In this document: one piece after another, positions 1 to 6,933 of the stretch
How the letters are laid out: each line of letters opens with the position of its first letter
How positions within the stretch are numbered: position 1 is the stretch's first letter
NCBI GenBank assembly: GCA_012515885.1
Contig: JAAYXN010000242.1
Span: forward strand, 1 to 13,923
Length of the DNA stretch: 13,923 bases
Direction: 5' to 3'
Origin: Rhodococcus sp. (in: high G+C Gram-positive bacteria)
Lineage (GTDB): Bacteria > Actinomycetota > Actinomycetes > Mycobacteriales > Mycobacteriaceae
Notes under the pieces: generated by a model
Told to the model about the DNA's origin: nothing
What the model saw: only the letters and a program-made list of their open reading frames with translations
Database searches by the model: none
Position numbers and translations under genes: made by a program

Positions 1-1
1 A

Positions 2-556
2 TCACTACTGGTGGGGATGGTGGCATCAGTGACATCGGCAGGCGGTCAGGTTGCCATCGTTGGTCACCCGCAATTCGGGTTACTCGCAGCCGTTGAAATG
101 GGCGCCAAACTAGAGCGCATCGCCCTCATCCCACACCCCGGGCCCGACCCGATAGAAATCGCGGCCGTACTACTCGACGGCATGGACCTGGTAGTTCTCG
201 GTCTTTCCGGTACGGCAGTGTCACTGTCGCGGGCCCGCGCCGTCCAAGCCCGAGCCCGCAACAAAGGGGCCACGCTGCTAGTCACCGGCGGGTCGTGGGA
301 CGGCACAGAAGTGTGGCTGGATGCGCAAGTCGGCCACTATCGGGGAGTCGTCGCACGCGGCGCTGATCGCAGCATTGGGCGGCTATGCACCTACCGGTTG
401 AGAGCATCAGCGCGAGGACGCAGCTTTCAGCCACGCACCACCGAGTTCGACGTCTGCTGGGTCAACAACCAAGTGGAATGGGTGGCGGCGTCAGAAAGCG
501 CCGATGCTGCGCGCACTGACACTGCTCTCGCGCCAGTTCAGGTGGTGGGGTTGTGA
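2..556 (+). CDS. imuA': ImuA'-like mutasome accessory protein (5' end outside window)
   Basis: This is the C-terminal part, at least 184 residues, of the actinobacterial ImuA' protein (Rv3395c type). With ImuB it supports DnaE2 in error-prone translesion synthesis after DNA damage. The reading frame is open to the window edge. A GTG at 11 and an ATG at 17 are possible starts, but the family is usually over 200 residues and begins earlier, so I treat the gene as truncated by the window. Visible features are a RecA-like fold segment (AIVGHPQFGLLAAVEMGA), then DPIEIAAVLLDGMDLVVLGL and a basic region. No complete Walker A motif is seen in the visible part, as expected for ImuA'. The stop codon TGA 554-556 overlaps the GTG start of imuB, so the two are translationally coupled. 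Any LexA-controlled promoter would lie left of the window. The identification rests on family recognition plus the imuB neighbour. Confidence 0.82.
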   Translation, partial: SLLVGMVASVTSAGGQVAIVGHPQFGLLAAVEMGAKLERIALIPHPGPDPIEIAAVLLDGMDLVVLGLSGTAVSLSRARAVQARARNKGATLLVTGGSWDGTEVWLDAQVGHYRGVVARGADRSIGRLCTYRLRASARGRSFQPRTTEFDVCWVNNQVEWVAASESADAARTDTALAPVQVVGL

Positions 557-2103
557 GCCGGGTCCTTGCCCTGTGGTGCCCGGACTGGCCTGCGGTAGCC
601 GCGGCTGCAGCGGTCGATCTGTCACCCATGCTTCCCGTCGCCGTTCTTGATGCTGGACGGGTCATTACGTGCTCATCCCCCGCGCGAGCAGAAGGAGTGC
701 GCCGCGGACTGCGCCGTAGAGAAGCGCAGGCGCGGTGCCCCGAACTCTATGTGGCCATGGCTGATCCCGATCGGGATGCCAGGTTGTTTGAGCCGGTAGC
801 CACCGCAGTTGATCAGGTGGCACCCGGTGTGGAGATTTTGCGACCCGGGTTGTTGGTGCTCTCGGCTCGCGGTGTCAGCCGCTACTTCGGCTCGGAAGAA
901 GCGGCAGCAGAGCGGCTGATTGATGCGGTGTCTGCGGTCGGGATAGAGGGCCAGGTGGGGGTTGCTGATCAACTCACTACTGCGGTGGTTGCTGCTCGCC
1001 GCGGGCTTCTCGTCCCGCCGTCGGAGAGCGCAAAATTTTTAGCTCCACTGCCAACAGCAGAACTTGCTGCTGAACCCAGCCTGGCCGCACCAGATCGCGG
1101 TGACTTTGTGGATCTGTTGCGGCGGTTGGGTATTCGAACGATCGGCGCGTATGCTGCACTGTCGCCGGTCGATGTCGCGTCCCGGTTCGGCGCCGACGCT
1201 GTGCTCATGCATCGAGCTGCCCGCGGCGAACCAGAACGTCCACCGTCGTCGCGCCCACTACCTCCTGATCTGGATGTTGATTATGAGTGCGATCCGCCGC
1301 TCGAACGTGTCGACGCTGCCGCGTTTATTGGCCGCGTCTTAGCGGAGAAACTGCATCAGGTACTCGTCAATGCCGGGGTGGCGTGTACGCGTCTATTGGT
1401 CGCTGCCACAACGGAATCGGGTGAGGTGCTTCATCGGACGTGGCGGTGCGCAGAACCGTTGACACCGGAGTCGACGGCAGATCGTGTGCGCTGGCAACTC
1501 GACGGCTGGCTCGCGCGGCGCCACCATGCGCAACGCGTGGTGCGGCTTCGGTTGGAGCCGGTGGAAGTGGTGGTCGCGGGGGCTCTGCAGCTGGGTTTGT
1601 GGGGTGGGGTTGGGGAGGAAGAAGAGCGCGCACGACGAGCCTTAGTGCGGGTACAGGGCCTGTTGGGTGGGGAGGCAGTGCAGGTCGGGGTGGTTAGTGG
1701 TGGCCGTGGCCCGCAGGAGCGAATCACCTTGCTGCCGTTGGGTGAAGAACGAGTGCCTGCGTGTGATCCGGCTGATCCATGGCCGGGTAGTTTGCCTGCG
1801 CCATCGCCTGCTGCGGTATTTACTGCCGAGCAGCCGCCGAGTGTTCGGGTTGTGGACGGGGCAGGTCAGCCCGTCACGGTGGGGGAGCGCGGCGGGCTCA
1901 GTGCCCCACCTATTCGGCTGGGGTGGGGCAGCCGTGAGTGGGATGTGATCGGTTGGGCCGGGCCATGGCAGGTAGATGAGCGCTGGTGGGATCCGGCAGC
2001 AGCGCTAGAAGCAGCCCGCATCCAGGTGGTGTTGGAGGATTCACGGGCTCTGCTCCTGCTGTTCCGCGACAGCACGTGGCGGGTCGAGGGGATTTACGAG
2101 TAG
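553..2103 (+). CDS. imuB: ImuB, catalytically inactive Y-family polymerase homologue of the DnaE2 mutasome
   Basis: This 516-residue protein matches ImuB (Mtb Rv3394c, about 525 residues), the hub that links ImuA' and DnaE2 to the beta clamp during damage-induced mutagenesis. The N-terminal palm begins MSRVLALWCPDW. Where active Y-family enzymes carry the catalytic Asp-Glu pair, this protein reads LLVLSARGVSRYFG (about 100-113), so it should not polymerise DNA. This loss is a known ImuB hallmark. A clamp-binding motif QLGLWG lies at residues 346-351, matching the position and form of the functional motif described for mycobacterial ImuB. The C-terminal region from about 350 is the ImuB-specific interaction part. 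The GTG start at 553 overlaps the imuA' stop. No dnaE2 follows: the next feature is a stem-loop 14 bases after the TAG and then an unrelated transporter operon. Expression is expected to be SOS-controlled with imuA'. Confidence 0.9.
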   Translation: MSRVLALWCPDWPAVAAAAAVDLSPMLPVAVLDAGRVITCSSPARAEGVRRGLRRREAQARCPELYVAMADPDRDARLFEPVATAVDQVAPGVEILRPGLLVLSARGVSRYFGSEEAAAERLIDAVSAVGIEGQVGVADQLTTAVVAARRGLLVPPSESAKFLAPLPTAELAAEPSLAAPDRGDFVDLLRRLGIRTIGAYAALSPVDVASRFGADAVLMHRAARGEPERPPSSRPLPPDLDVDYECDPPLERVDAAAFIGRVLAEKLHQVLVNAGVACTRLLVAATTESGEVLHRTWRCAEPLTPESTADRVRWQLDGWLARRHHAQRVVRLRLEPVEVVVAGALQLGLWGGVGEEEERARRALVRVQGLLGGEAVQVGVVSGGRGPQERITLLPLGEERVPACDPADPWPGSLPAPSPAAVFTAEQPPSVRVVDGAGQPVTVGERGGLSAPPIRLGWGSREWDVIGWAGPWQVDERWWDPAAALEAARIQVVLEDSRALLLLFRDSTWRVEGIYE

Positions 2104-2105
2104 TG

Positions 2106-2188
2106 CCAGCCATATCGCGCACAGGTTTTCCTCACCGCGCGGGAAGTTTCCGCAGCGGCAGGAACAACCCGTGCGCGAGGTGCCTCCA
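2106..2188. repeat. Dispersed palindromic intergenic element, copy A
   Basis: This copy aligns without gaps to copy B at 6949-7031. Counted by eye, 53 of 75 bases match over 2114-2188 versus 6957-7031. The core 2117-2176 is an inverted repeat with 22-base arms starting GCGCACAGGTT and ending AACCCGTGCGC around a 16-base loop (2139-2154). About 16 of 22 positions pair directly, and more do if one bulge is allowed. The loop itself nearly pairs (GCGGGAA with TTTCCGC). It begins 14 bases after the imuB stop, so a transcription-ending or mRNA 3'-end role is plausible, but no T-tract follows. Confidence 0.7.
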
Positions 2189-2190
2189 AC

Positions 2191-2208
2191 GTTGCCGGAC
2201 GGCAATCA
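2191..2208. repeat. Short palindromic word shared with the tetR 3' coding end
   Basis: The sequence CGTTGCCGGACGGCAATCA (2190-2208) occurs identically at 6329-6347, inside the last part of the tetR coding sequence. It contains the inverted repeat TTGCC-GGAC-GGCAA. At the second site it encodes the peptide RCRTAI within TetR. An exact 19-base match is unlikely by chance in 14 kb, though GC bias raises the odds. Its function is unknown. Confidence 0.5.
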
Positions 2209-2292
2209 GGCATAACCCGCAAAGTTCACCGAAAATCTATTTTCCGGTACGGCGTTCTCGTAATTCGTCGTCACCTAGAGCGGCTTGCATAC

Positions 2293-2306
2293 GGGGTGTT
2301 CACCCC
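2293..2306. promoter_or_regulatory. Perfect palindrome, candidate operator upstream of phnD
   Basis: GGGGTG-TT-CACCCC is a perfect 14-base inverted repeat ending 24 bases before the phnD ATG. It lies where a repressor would block transcription or early elongation of the transporter operon. The operon's own TetR protein (5771-6394) is the obvious candidate ligand, but the pairing is inference from position only. It could also act as a small RNA hairpin in the 5' leader. Confidence 0.5.
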
Positions 2307-2330
2307 ACTGGTTATTGAAAGACAGGACCT

Positions 2331-3233
2331 ATGCGCCGCACGCTCGCACCCTTCATCGCCGTCATCGGTGCACTCGCCGTACTTGGCACGTCGGCTTGCA
2401 GTTCACAGACTGCGGCCGCAAACGACCCCAACGCGCCGCTCACGATCGCCACCATGCCGATCAGTGATGACCCCACCGCCGTCAACCCGATCGAAGCCCT
2501 CGCTGCGTTGTTGAAGAAAGAGACTGGTCGCGACGTCAAGATCGTCGACGTCCCCGATTACTTGGCTGTCGTAGAAGCGATCCGCTCCGACCACGTTGAC
2601 TTCGGCATCATGAGCGGCTTCCCGTCCGCGCTCGCTGTCAGTACGGGCGAAGTCGATGCCATCATGGCGTGGAAGGGCAGCGACGATCCGGTTTCCACGT
2701 GTGTCGTCCTCAACGATTCGCCAGTGCAAAAGCTCGAAGACCTCAAGGGCGGCAAGGTTGCCTTCGCTGACCAGGCATCAAGTTCGGGCTACTTCATGCC
2801 CGTCTACATGCTTCATGAGGCAGGCCTTGAGCGCGATCGGGACTACGACTACGTGTTCGCTGGCGGACACGAAGGAAGTTTCGCTGCGCTGTCCCAGGGC
2901 CAGGCCGATGCCGCCTGCACCGCAGTGATGCTCACCAAGCTGGGCGCCCCCATGTTCCCATTTGCCGACGGCGAATGGCGCGGTGTTGGCGAGAGCCCGT
3001 CGATGCCGATCATGGGCTCGGTGCTCGCTCGCACGTCCCTCGACGACGACACTCGCACGCTGCTGCAGGAAAAGCTGCCCATCATTTTCGGTGAGGAGAA
3101 CAAGGAAGCACTCGGTGCGTTGGGCGCGAGCTTCGCGGGCAAAGAAATGATCGTCGACCCCGCACCCAGCGACTACCAGTCTTTCGTCGACATCGCTGAA
3201 GTTGCCGGTGTGACGCTTGCGGGTCTTAAATGA
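2331..3233 (+). CDS. phnD: PhnD-type substrate-binding lipoprotein of a phosphonate/phosphite-like ABC transporter
   Basis: This 300-residue periplasmic-binding-type protein captures the substrate outside the membrane and delivers it to PhnE/PhnC. Residues 1-23 form a lipoprotein signal peptide (MRRT, hydrophobic core, lipobox TSAC with lipidated Cys23). The mature part shows family landmarks: an early MPISDDP strand/loop, PDYLAVVEAIRSDHVDFGIMSGFPSAL (76-101), and the anion-binding turn SSSGY (150-154) preceding a helix. In PhnD/PtxB/HtxB proteins that turn hydrogen-bonds the phosphonate or phosphite group. ATG 2331 has AGGA 3 bases upstream and starts the signal peptide correctly. It is the first gene of a coupled operon: its TGA overlaps the phnC ATG. 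The substrate (phosphonate, phosphite, phosphate or an organophosphate) cannot be decided from sequence, and no C-P lyase, phosphonatase or phosphite dehydrogenase gene is nearby. Confidence 0.88.
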   Translation: MRRTLAPFIAVIGALAVLGTSACSSQTAAANDPNAPLTIATMPISDDPTAVNPIEALAALLKKETGRDVKIVDVPDYLAVVEAIRSDHVDFGIMSGFPSALAVSTGEVDAIMAWKGSDDPVSTCVVLNDSPVQKLEDLKGGKVAFADQASSSGYFMPVYMLHEAGLERDRDYDYVFAGGHEGSFAALSQGQADAACTAVMLTKLGAPMFPFADGEWRGVGESPSMPIMGSVLARTSLDDDTRTLLQEKLPIIFGEENKEALGALGASFAGKEMIVDPAPSDYQSFVDIAEVAGVTLAGLK

Positions 3234-4111
3234 GCGGCCGCACGCTGCGGCCTGAATCGGTCGTCGCTAGCGCAGTGACGTTATCGAGCAGTGCCACTCT
3301 CGCGCCGGTAGTGGCGGTGCGCGACTTGAAGGTCGCGTACGACGATCACCTCGTTCTGGACCAGGTGAGCCTCAGCATTTACCCCGGCGAAATGGTTGCG
3401 CTACTTGGCGCTTCGGGTTCGGGTAAGTCGACGCTGATTAAGAGCCTCACTGGTTTCGCGCCGATTAGCGGCGGCACCGTTGAGGTTGCTGGCCGCGATG
3501 TTGGCAGTCTCGGCAAACGCGAGATGCGGAAGATGCGCGCCGACGTCGGACATATTTTTCAACAGTTCAATCTGATTCCCCGGATGAGCGTGCTGACGAA
3601 TGTGTTGACGGGCGCGCTGCACGGCGCCGGCCTGTACAACATTGTCGGCGGCTTTAGCCGTGAAGACCGCGAGCGGGCGATGCACTACCTGGATCGGGTG
3701 GGTATCGCGCACAAAGCGAAGGAGCCCGCGCGGTCACTGAGCGGCGGTCAGCAGCAGCGTATTGCGATTGCCCGCGCACTGATGCAGCGACCCAAGATCA
3801 TTCTTGCGGACGAACCAGTTGCCTCCCTCGATCCCAAGCTGGCGAACTCGGTACTGGAACTGTTGCGCGAGATCGCAGTTGAGGAGCAGATCCCGGTGTT
3901 GGTGAGTTTGCATGTGCTTCCGCTCGCACTTGCCCACAGTGATCGGATTGTGGGTTTGCGCGGCGGCAAGATGCTGGTCTCAGCGATTACCGCAGACGTG
4001 GACGCCGACGATCTGTCGGTGCTCTACGACGACGAATCAGATGGCGACGATATCGATAATGCTTACAAGACAGGGGCTTCGGCCGGCGCGCGTCAAGGTG
4101 CTCTGCTGTGA
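3230..4111 (+). CDS. phnC: PhnC-type ABC transporter ATP-binding protein
   Basis: This is the cytoplasmic ATPase that powers the PhnD/PhnE importer; it is expected to work as a dimer on the permease. At 293 residues it has a complete nucleotide-binding set: Walker A GASGSGKST (60-68), Q-loop FQQF (110-113), signature LSGGQ (170-174), Walker B IILADE (190-195), D-loop SLDP (199-202) and switch His228. The PhnC-like region RMSVLTNVLTGALHG follows the Q-loop. It is longer than the usual ~250-260 residues because of a 25-residue leader and an acidic C-terminal tail from about 255 (DADDLSVLYDDESDGDD). Neither extension has a function I recognise. ATG 3230 overlaps the phnD stop by 4 bases (ATGA). 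No good Shine-Dalgarno is seen, which fits translational coupling. Confidence 0.9.
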   Translation: MSGRTLRPESVVASAVTLSSSATLAPVVAVRDLKVAYDDHLVLDQVSLSIYPGEMVALLGASGSGKSTLIKSLTGFAPISGGTVEVAGRDVGSLGKREMRKMRADVGHIFQQFNLIPRMSVLTNVLTGALHGAGLYNIVGGFSREDRERAMHYLDRVGIAHKAKEPARSLSGGQQQRIAIARALMQRPKIILADEPVASLDPKLANSVLELLREIAVEEQIPVLVSLHVLPLALAHSDRIVGLRGGKMLVSAITADVDADDLSVLYDDESDGDDIDNAYKTGASAGARQGALL

Positions 4112-4989
4112 ACGGCAATCGAGGATCATCGCTGTTGACTCGGTCAAAGTCGCAGTCCGGAACTTCAGGATCGAAGGCTCCCGGTAGCACCACACTCGAT
4201 GCTGCGGAGCGCAAACGTCTTGAACAGGCTTTTCGACTGCCGCGCACCAGGTTCCTGGCAGCCCTGCCTTTCGCTGCGCTGTTTTTGATCTGGTCGTTTG
4301 GCGGTGCCGAGTTTGATTTCGCCAAACTCTCTACCGGTGCAGTCAATATGGGTGATTTTCTTTCGCGCCTATTCCCGCCAGATTTTGCGAAGTTCACGAC
4401 GATCGTTGACCTACTGATCGAAACGCTGCAGATGGCGATTGTGGGCACGGTTCTTGGCGGTGTGCTGTCGCTGTTCGTTGCTTTCGGTGCAGCATCCAAT
4501 ATCGCACCGAAATGGCTGTACTACCCGTGTCGTTGGATCATGAATACGATCCGGTCGGTTCCCGATCTCGTGTTCGCTCTGATGTTTGTTTCCGCTGTCG
4601 GTTTGGGTCCGTTTGCCGGTGTCCTCGCCATGACGTTGGGGTCCATCGGCTCGATCGGCAAGGTGTACGCAGAAGCGATGGAAGCGGTGGACCGCGGGCC
4701 CGTCGTAGCTCTGGAAGCTGTTGGTGCCTCAAAGCGCCAGATCATTCACTACGGCATCCTGCCGCAGGCAGCGCCGCTCCTTGTGTCCTACACGCTGCTG
4801 CTTTTTGAAGGAAACGTCCGCGGCGCAACCATTCTCGGTCTTGTCGGCGCCGGCGGAATCGGTTTGGAACTGACCACCGCGATGAAGATGTACGACTACG
4901 GGCATCTCAGCGCAATCATCATTTGCATCATCGTTCTTGTCACCATCATTGACCAGGGCAGTGCCCTTATTCGAAGGAGAATTACATGA
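4108..4989 (+). CDS. phnE: PhnE-type ABC transporter permease
   Basis: This is the membrane channel of the importer, 293 residues, probably acting as a homodimer because only one permease gene is present. A polar N-terminal tail (1-48) precedes hydrophobic segments at about 49-65, 104-130, 152-180, 222-234 and 266-283. The EAA-type coupling loop that docks PhnC is visible as YAEAMEAVDRGPVVALEAVGAS and the following KRQIIHYGILPQ (187-220). The later EGNVRGATILGLVGAGGIG (234-252) is typical of PhnE. The GTG start at 4108 overlaps the phnC TGA and has AAGGTG 7 bases upstream. Its own TGA overlaps the next ATG. The family assignment is firm; the substrate is not. Confidence 0.9.
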   Translation: MNGNRGSSLLTRSKSQSGTSGSKAPGSTTLDAAERKRLEQAFRLPRTRFLAALPFAALFLIWSFGGAEFDFAKLSTGAVNMGDFLSRLFPPDFAKFTTIVDLLIETLQMAIVGTVLGGVLSLFVAFGAASNIAPKWLYYPCRWIMNTIRSVPDLVFALMFVSAVGLGPFAGVLAMTLGSIGSIGKVYAEAMEAVDRGPVVALEAVGASKRQIIHYGILPQAAPLLVSYTLLLFEGNVRGATILGLVGAGGIGLELTTAMKMYDYGHLSAIIICIIVLVTIIDQGSALIRRRIT

Positions 4990-5774
4990 CCGCCACGATC
5001 GATATCCAGCTCAGCGCACCGGTGAATCTGCGTGACCTCGGCGGAATCCGGGTGGGCGACAGTGCGCTGCGAGACGGCTTCGTTGTGCGTGCTGACGATC
5101 TGTCGATGATTACTAGCGAGGTTGCGCAGGACTTGGTGGAGAACGGCCTGACTGGTGTGATCGATTTGCGTAGCAAGGATGAGGTCGCGTTGACCGGACG
5201 TGGGCCTTTGGCTGCACACCGCGTCACCTACCATCACTTGCCGTTGATGGACAGCATGACCACAGTGATGGACAACGTTACTACCGGTACCGGTAGCGCC
5301 AAGGCTTTCTCGGTCGACCGGGTGCATTTCGGTGAGATGTACGCCAGCATGGTTGAGGTTGCTGCTGATCGCCTGGTCAGTGCTCTGTCGATCATGGCTG
5401 TCGCTCCTGGCACCACCGCATTTCACTGTGCGGGAGGACGGGACCGCACTGGTGTTCTCGCAGCGACCCTGTTGCTTGCTTTGGGGGCAGACGACGACGC
5501 GATCGTCACTGACTATGCCGCAACGGAGGCGAACATGCCTGCCATCAATGCTCGCCTGCGCCCGGTGGTGAGTGTTCTCATGTCGGCGAAGGGTGTCGAT
5601 GCCGATGAAATGGCGTCGCAAATGGCGGCGTTGACGGAGCCGTCGAGCGTGTCGATGTTGACGATGCTTGCTCGTCTGCGGGATCGTCACGGCGACCCAC
5701 TGGCGCCGCTGCGTGCCGCGGGTCTGTCCAATAGTGTTGTTGCGCAGTTGAAGGCGCGCGCGCTCGCTGGATGA
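4986..5774 (+). CDS. PtpB-like tyrosine / lipid phosphatase encoded in the transporter operon
   Basis: This 262-residue cysteine phosphatase (Y_phosphatase3 type, the family of Mtb PtpB) carries the catalytic P-loop HCAGGRDRTG, with nucleophile Cys148 and Arg154. Other family marks are the N-terminal NLRDLGG (14-20), the segment VVRADDLS (33-40) and VIDLRSKDE (58-66). No signal peptide or membrane segment is seen, so it probably acts in the cytosol unless exported without a leader, as PtpB is reported to be. Known relatives hydrolyse phosphotyrosine, and some also hydrolyse phosphoserine/threonine or phosphoinositides. ATG 4986 overlaps the phnE stop and has the best ribosome binding site of the operon (AAGGAG, 4974-4979). 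Coupling to an importer suggests it acts on the imported compound or signals phosphorus status. This is inference. Confidence 0.85.
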   Translation: MTATIDIQLSAPVNLRDLGGIRVGDSALRDGFVVRADDLSMITSEVAQDLVENGLTGVIDLRSKDEVALTGRGPLAAHRVTYHHLPLMDSMTTVMDNVTTGTGSAKAFSVDRVHFGEMYASMVEVAADRLVSALSIMAVAPGTTAFHCAGGRDRTGVLAATLLLALGADDDAIVTDYAATEANMPAINARLRPVVSVLMSAKGVDADEMASQMAALTEPSSVSMLTMLARLRDRHGDPLAPLRAAGLSNSVVAQLKARALAG

Positions 5775-6394
5775 TGCTTGTGCACGGCGGGGAATCTCGT
5801 GGGCGCGGTCCTGGTCGTCCGCGTGACGAATTCATCGACGCCAAGGTGTTGGAGTCGACGCTCGCGTTGATTGATGCGGGTGAGCCGGTGACGGTGTCGC
5901 GGATCGTTGCTGCTAGCGGCATCAGTCGATCCGCGATTTACCGTCGCTGGCCGTCGTTGGCGGCACTGGTTGCGGCGGCGCTCGATATTGGTCGTGCGTC
6001 GCCCAAGCCGGTGGATGCGGGTGCGGATTTGCGGGAGCGGTTGCTGCAGTCGTTTCTAGATCTTCCTGGTGGTGTGTATCCGATGGATAAGCGGATGCGT
6101 CAGCGTATTCGCCTTGCGATGGAGGACCGGGATTTACAGCGTGCCTATTGGGATGCTCATGTGAAGCGCCGCCGTGAACCGTTGGAGGCGGCGCTTCGTT
6201 TGGGGGTTGAGGAGGGCATTCTGCGTGCTGATTTGGATGTGGAAGCGTCGTGTGACTTGATTGCTGGGGTGTTCTATTACCAACTGGTGGTTCGCGGCGA
6301 CTATCTGGATCAGGAGGAGACGCGGGAGCGTTGCCGGACGGCAATCAACATTGCCTGGGCGGGGATGGCGGCGCCGTCCCCACATGGCGCATGA
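5771..6394 (+). CDS. TetR family transcriptional regulator
   Basis: This 207-residue regulator has a basic leader with a GPGRPRD box (about 13-19), then the TetR DNA-binding domain. Its helix-turn-helix is at about 41-63 (VTVSRIVAASGISRSAIY, then RRWPSL). The rest is the variable ligand/dimer domain, so the inducer cannot be read from sequence. The ATG at 5771 overlaps the phosphatase stop (ATGATG, so 5774 is an equal in-frame start) and has no Shine-Dalgarno, pointing to coupled translation from the operon mRNA. Position as the fifth overlapping gene suggests autoregulation of the transporter operon, with GGGGTGTTCACCCC (2293-2306) as a possible operator. The known mycobacterial phn regulator PhnF is a GntR protein, so a TetR here is a different arrangement. 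Confidence 0.88.
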   Translation: MMLVHGGESRGRGPGRPRDEFIDAKVLESTLALIDAGEPVTVSRIVAASGISRSAIYRRWPSLAALVAAALDIGRASPKPVDAGADLRERLLQSFLDLPGGVYPMDKRMRQRIRLAMEDRDLQRAYWDAHVKRRREPLEAALRLGVEEGILRADLDVEASCDLIAGVFYYQLVVRGDYLDQEETRERCRTAINIAWAGMAAPSPHGA

Positions 6395-6401
6395 TCGATA
6401 G

Positions 6402-6929
6402 ATGCTGACATCTCTAGATCGCAAGCTCATTGGTTGGTCGGCGGCATTCGTCGTCTCGCAGACTCTGGTTGCGAAAGTGCTGGGGCCCACCGCACCCCGG
6501 GTCCTTGAAGTGCAGACAGCGTGGTCGGCACCGCGATACCGGAAAGTCCTGGCCTCCATGGACGACGCCGATATCGTCCGCTACCGCTCGCACTACTACC
6601 TCGACATGATCCATCCCGCGATCTTCGGAGTCGCCCTATTTATCGGCGGACGACGACTCGGCCAGATCACCGAACTCTCGCCAGTCACCCGAGCGGCCCT
6701 CGCCGCCGCACCGATCGTCGCCGCGTCCGGGGACTACGTCGAAAACTTCGTCGGCCTGCACCTCCTGGACCATTCAGAAGACATCACCGACACAACAGTG
6801 CGCACGACGTCAGCGATCAGCACCGTCAAATGGGTGCTCGCACTCGGCACGTTCGGCTACCTCAGCCAGGGATACGTGCGTACCTGGGGGCGGATGCTGC
6901 GTCGGAAACTGACCCGCCGCCCCGCGTAG
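6402..6929 (+). CDS. Small four-helix membrane protein, function unknown
   Basis: I do not recognise this 175-residue protein. It shows four hydrophobic segments at about 10-27, 68-84, 99-121 and 138-155, separated by polar loops, and a basic C-terminus (RMLRRKLTRRPA) expected to face the cytoplasm. Notable polar residues inside or beside the helices are DYVENFVGLH (111-120) and HPAIFG (71-76). The ATG at 6402 is 7 bases after the tetR stop with no clear ribosome binding site, so it probably depends on read-through and re-initiation from the upstream operon. It ends 31 bases before the copy B stem-loop. The hydrophobic pattern and operon position support a real gene, and a longer Arg/Pro-rich frame (6521-7036) over the same DNA is a shadow. 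It may accompany the transporter or be controlled by TetR alone. Confidence 0.72.
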   Translation: MLTSLDRKLIGWSAAFVVSQTLVAKVLGPTAPRVLEVQTAWSAPRYRKVLASMDDADIVRYRSHYYLDMIHPAIFGVALFIGGRRLGQITELSPVTRAALAAAPIVAASGDYVENFVGLHLLDHSEDITDTTVRTTSAISTVKWVLALGTFGYLSQGYVRTWGRMLRRKLTRRPA

Positions 6930-6933
6930 TAGA

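Larger units (their letters stand above)
2104..2330. other. Intergenic region imuB-phnD, 227 bp, rich in inverted repeats
   Basis: No convincing gene is seen. In order it holds a 60-base stem-loop of a repeated element (2117-2176), a small palindrome TTGCCGGACGGCAA (2192-2205), an AT-rich imperfect inverted repeat with arms CCGAAAAT (2229-2236) and ATTTTCCGG (2239-2247), a perfect palindrome GGGGTGTTCACCCC (2293-2306), and the phnD ribosome binding site AGGA (2324-2327). I found no convincing -35/-10 pair. TTGCAT at 2285-2290 is the best -35 match, but no good -10 follows it. Short frames through the region (2285-2467, 2296-2514) continue into phnD in other phases and look like shadows. Confidence 0.6.

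Noticed and set aside
2117..2176. Intrinsic (Rho-independent) terminator after imuB
   Set aside because: The stem is long and GC-rich but no T-tract follows, so I list it as a repeated stem-loop element with possible terminator function instead.
2285..2317. Sigma-70 type promoter for phnD using TTGCAT as -35
   Set aside because: The downstream sequence GGTTATTG is a poor -10 at any sensible spacing, so no promoter is called.
4896..5690. Minus-strand 264-residue frame opposite the phosphatase
   Set aside because: It is His/Arg-rich low-similarity sequence antisense to a gene with an intact catalytic motif.
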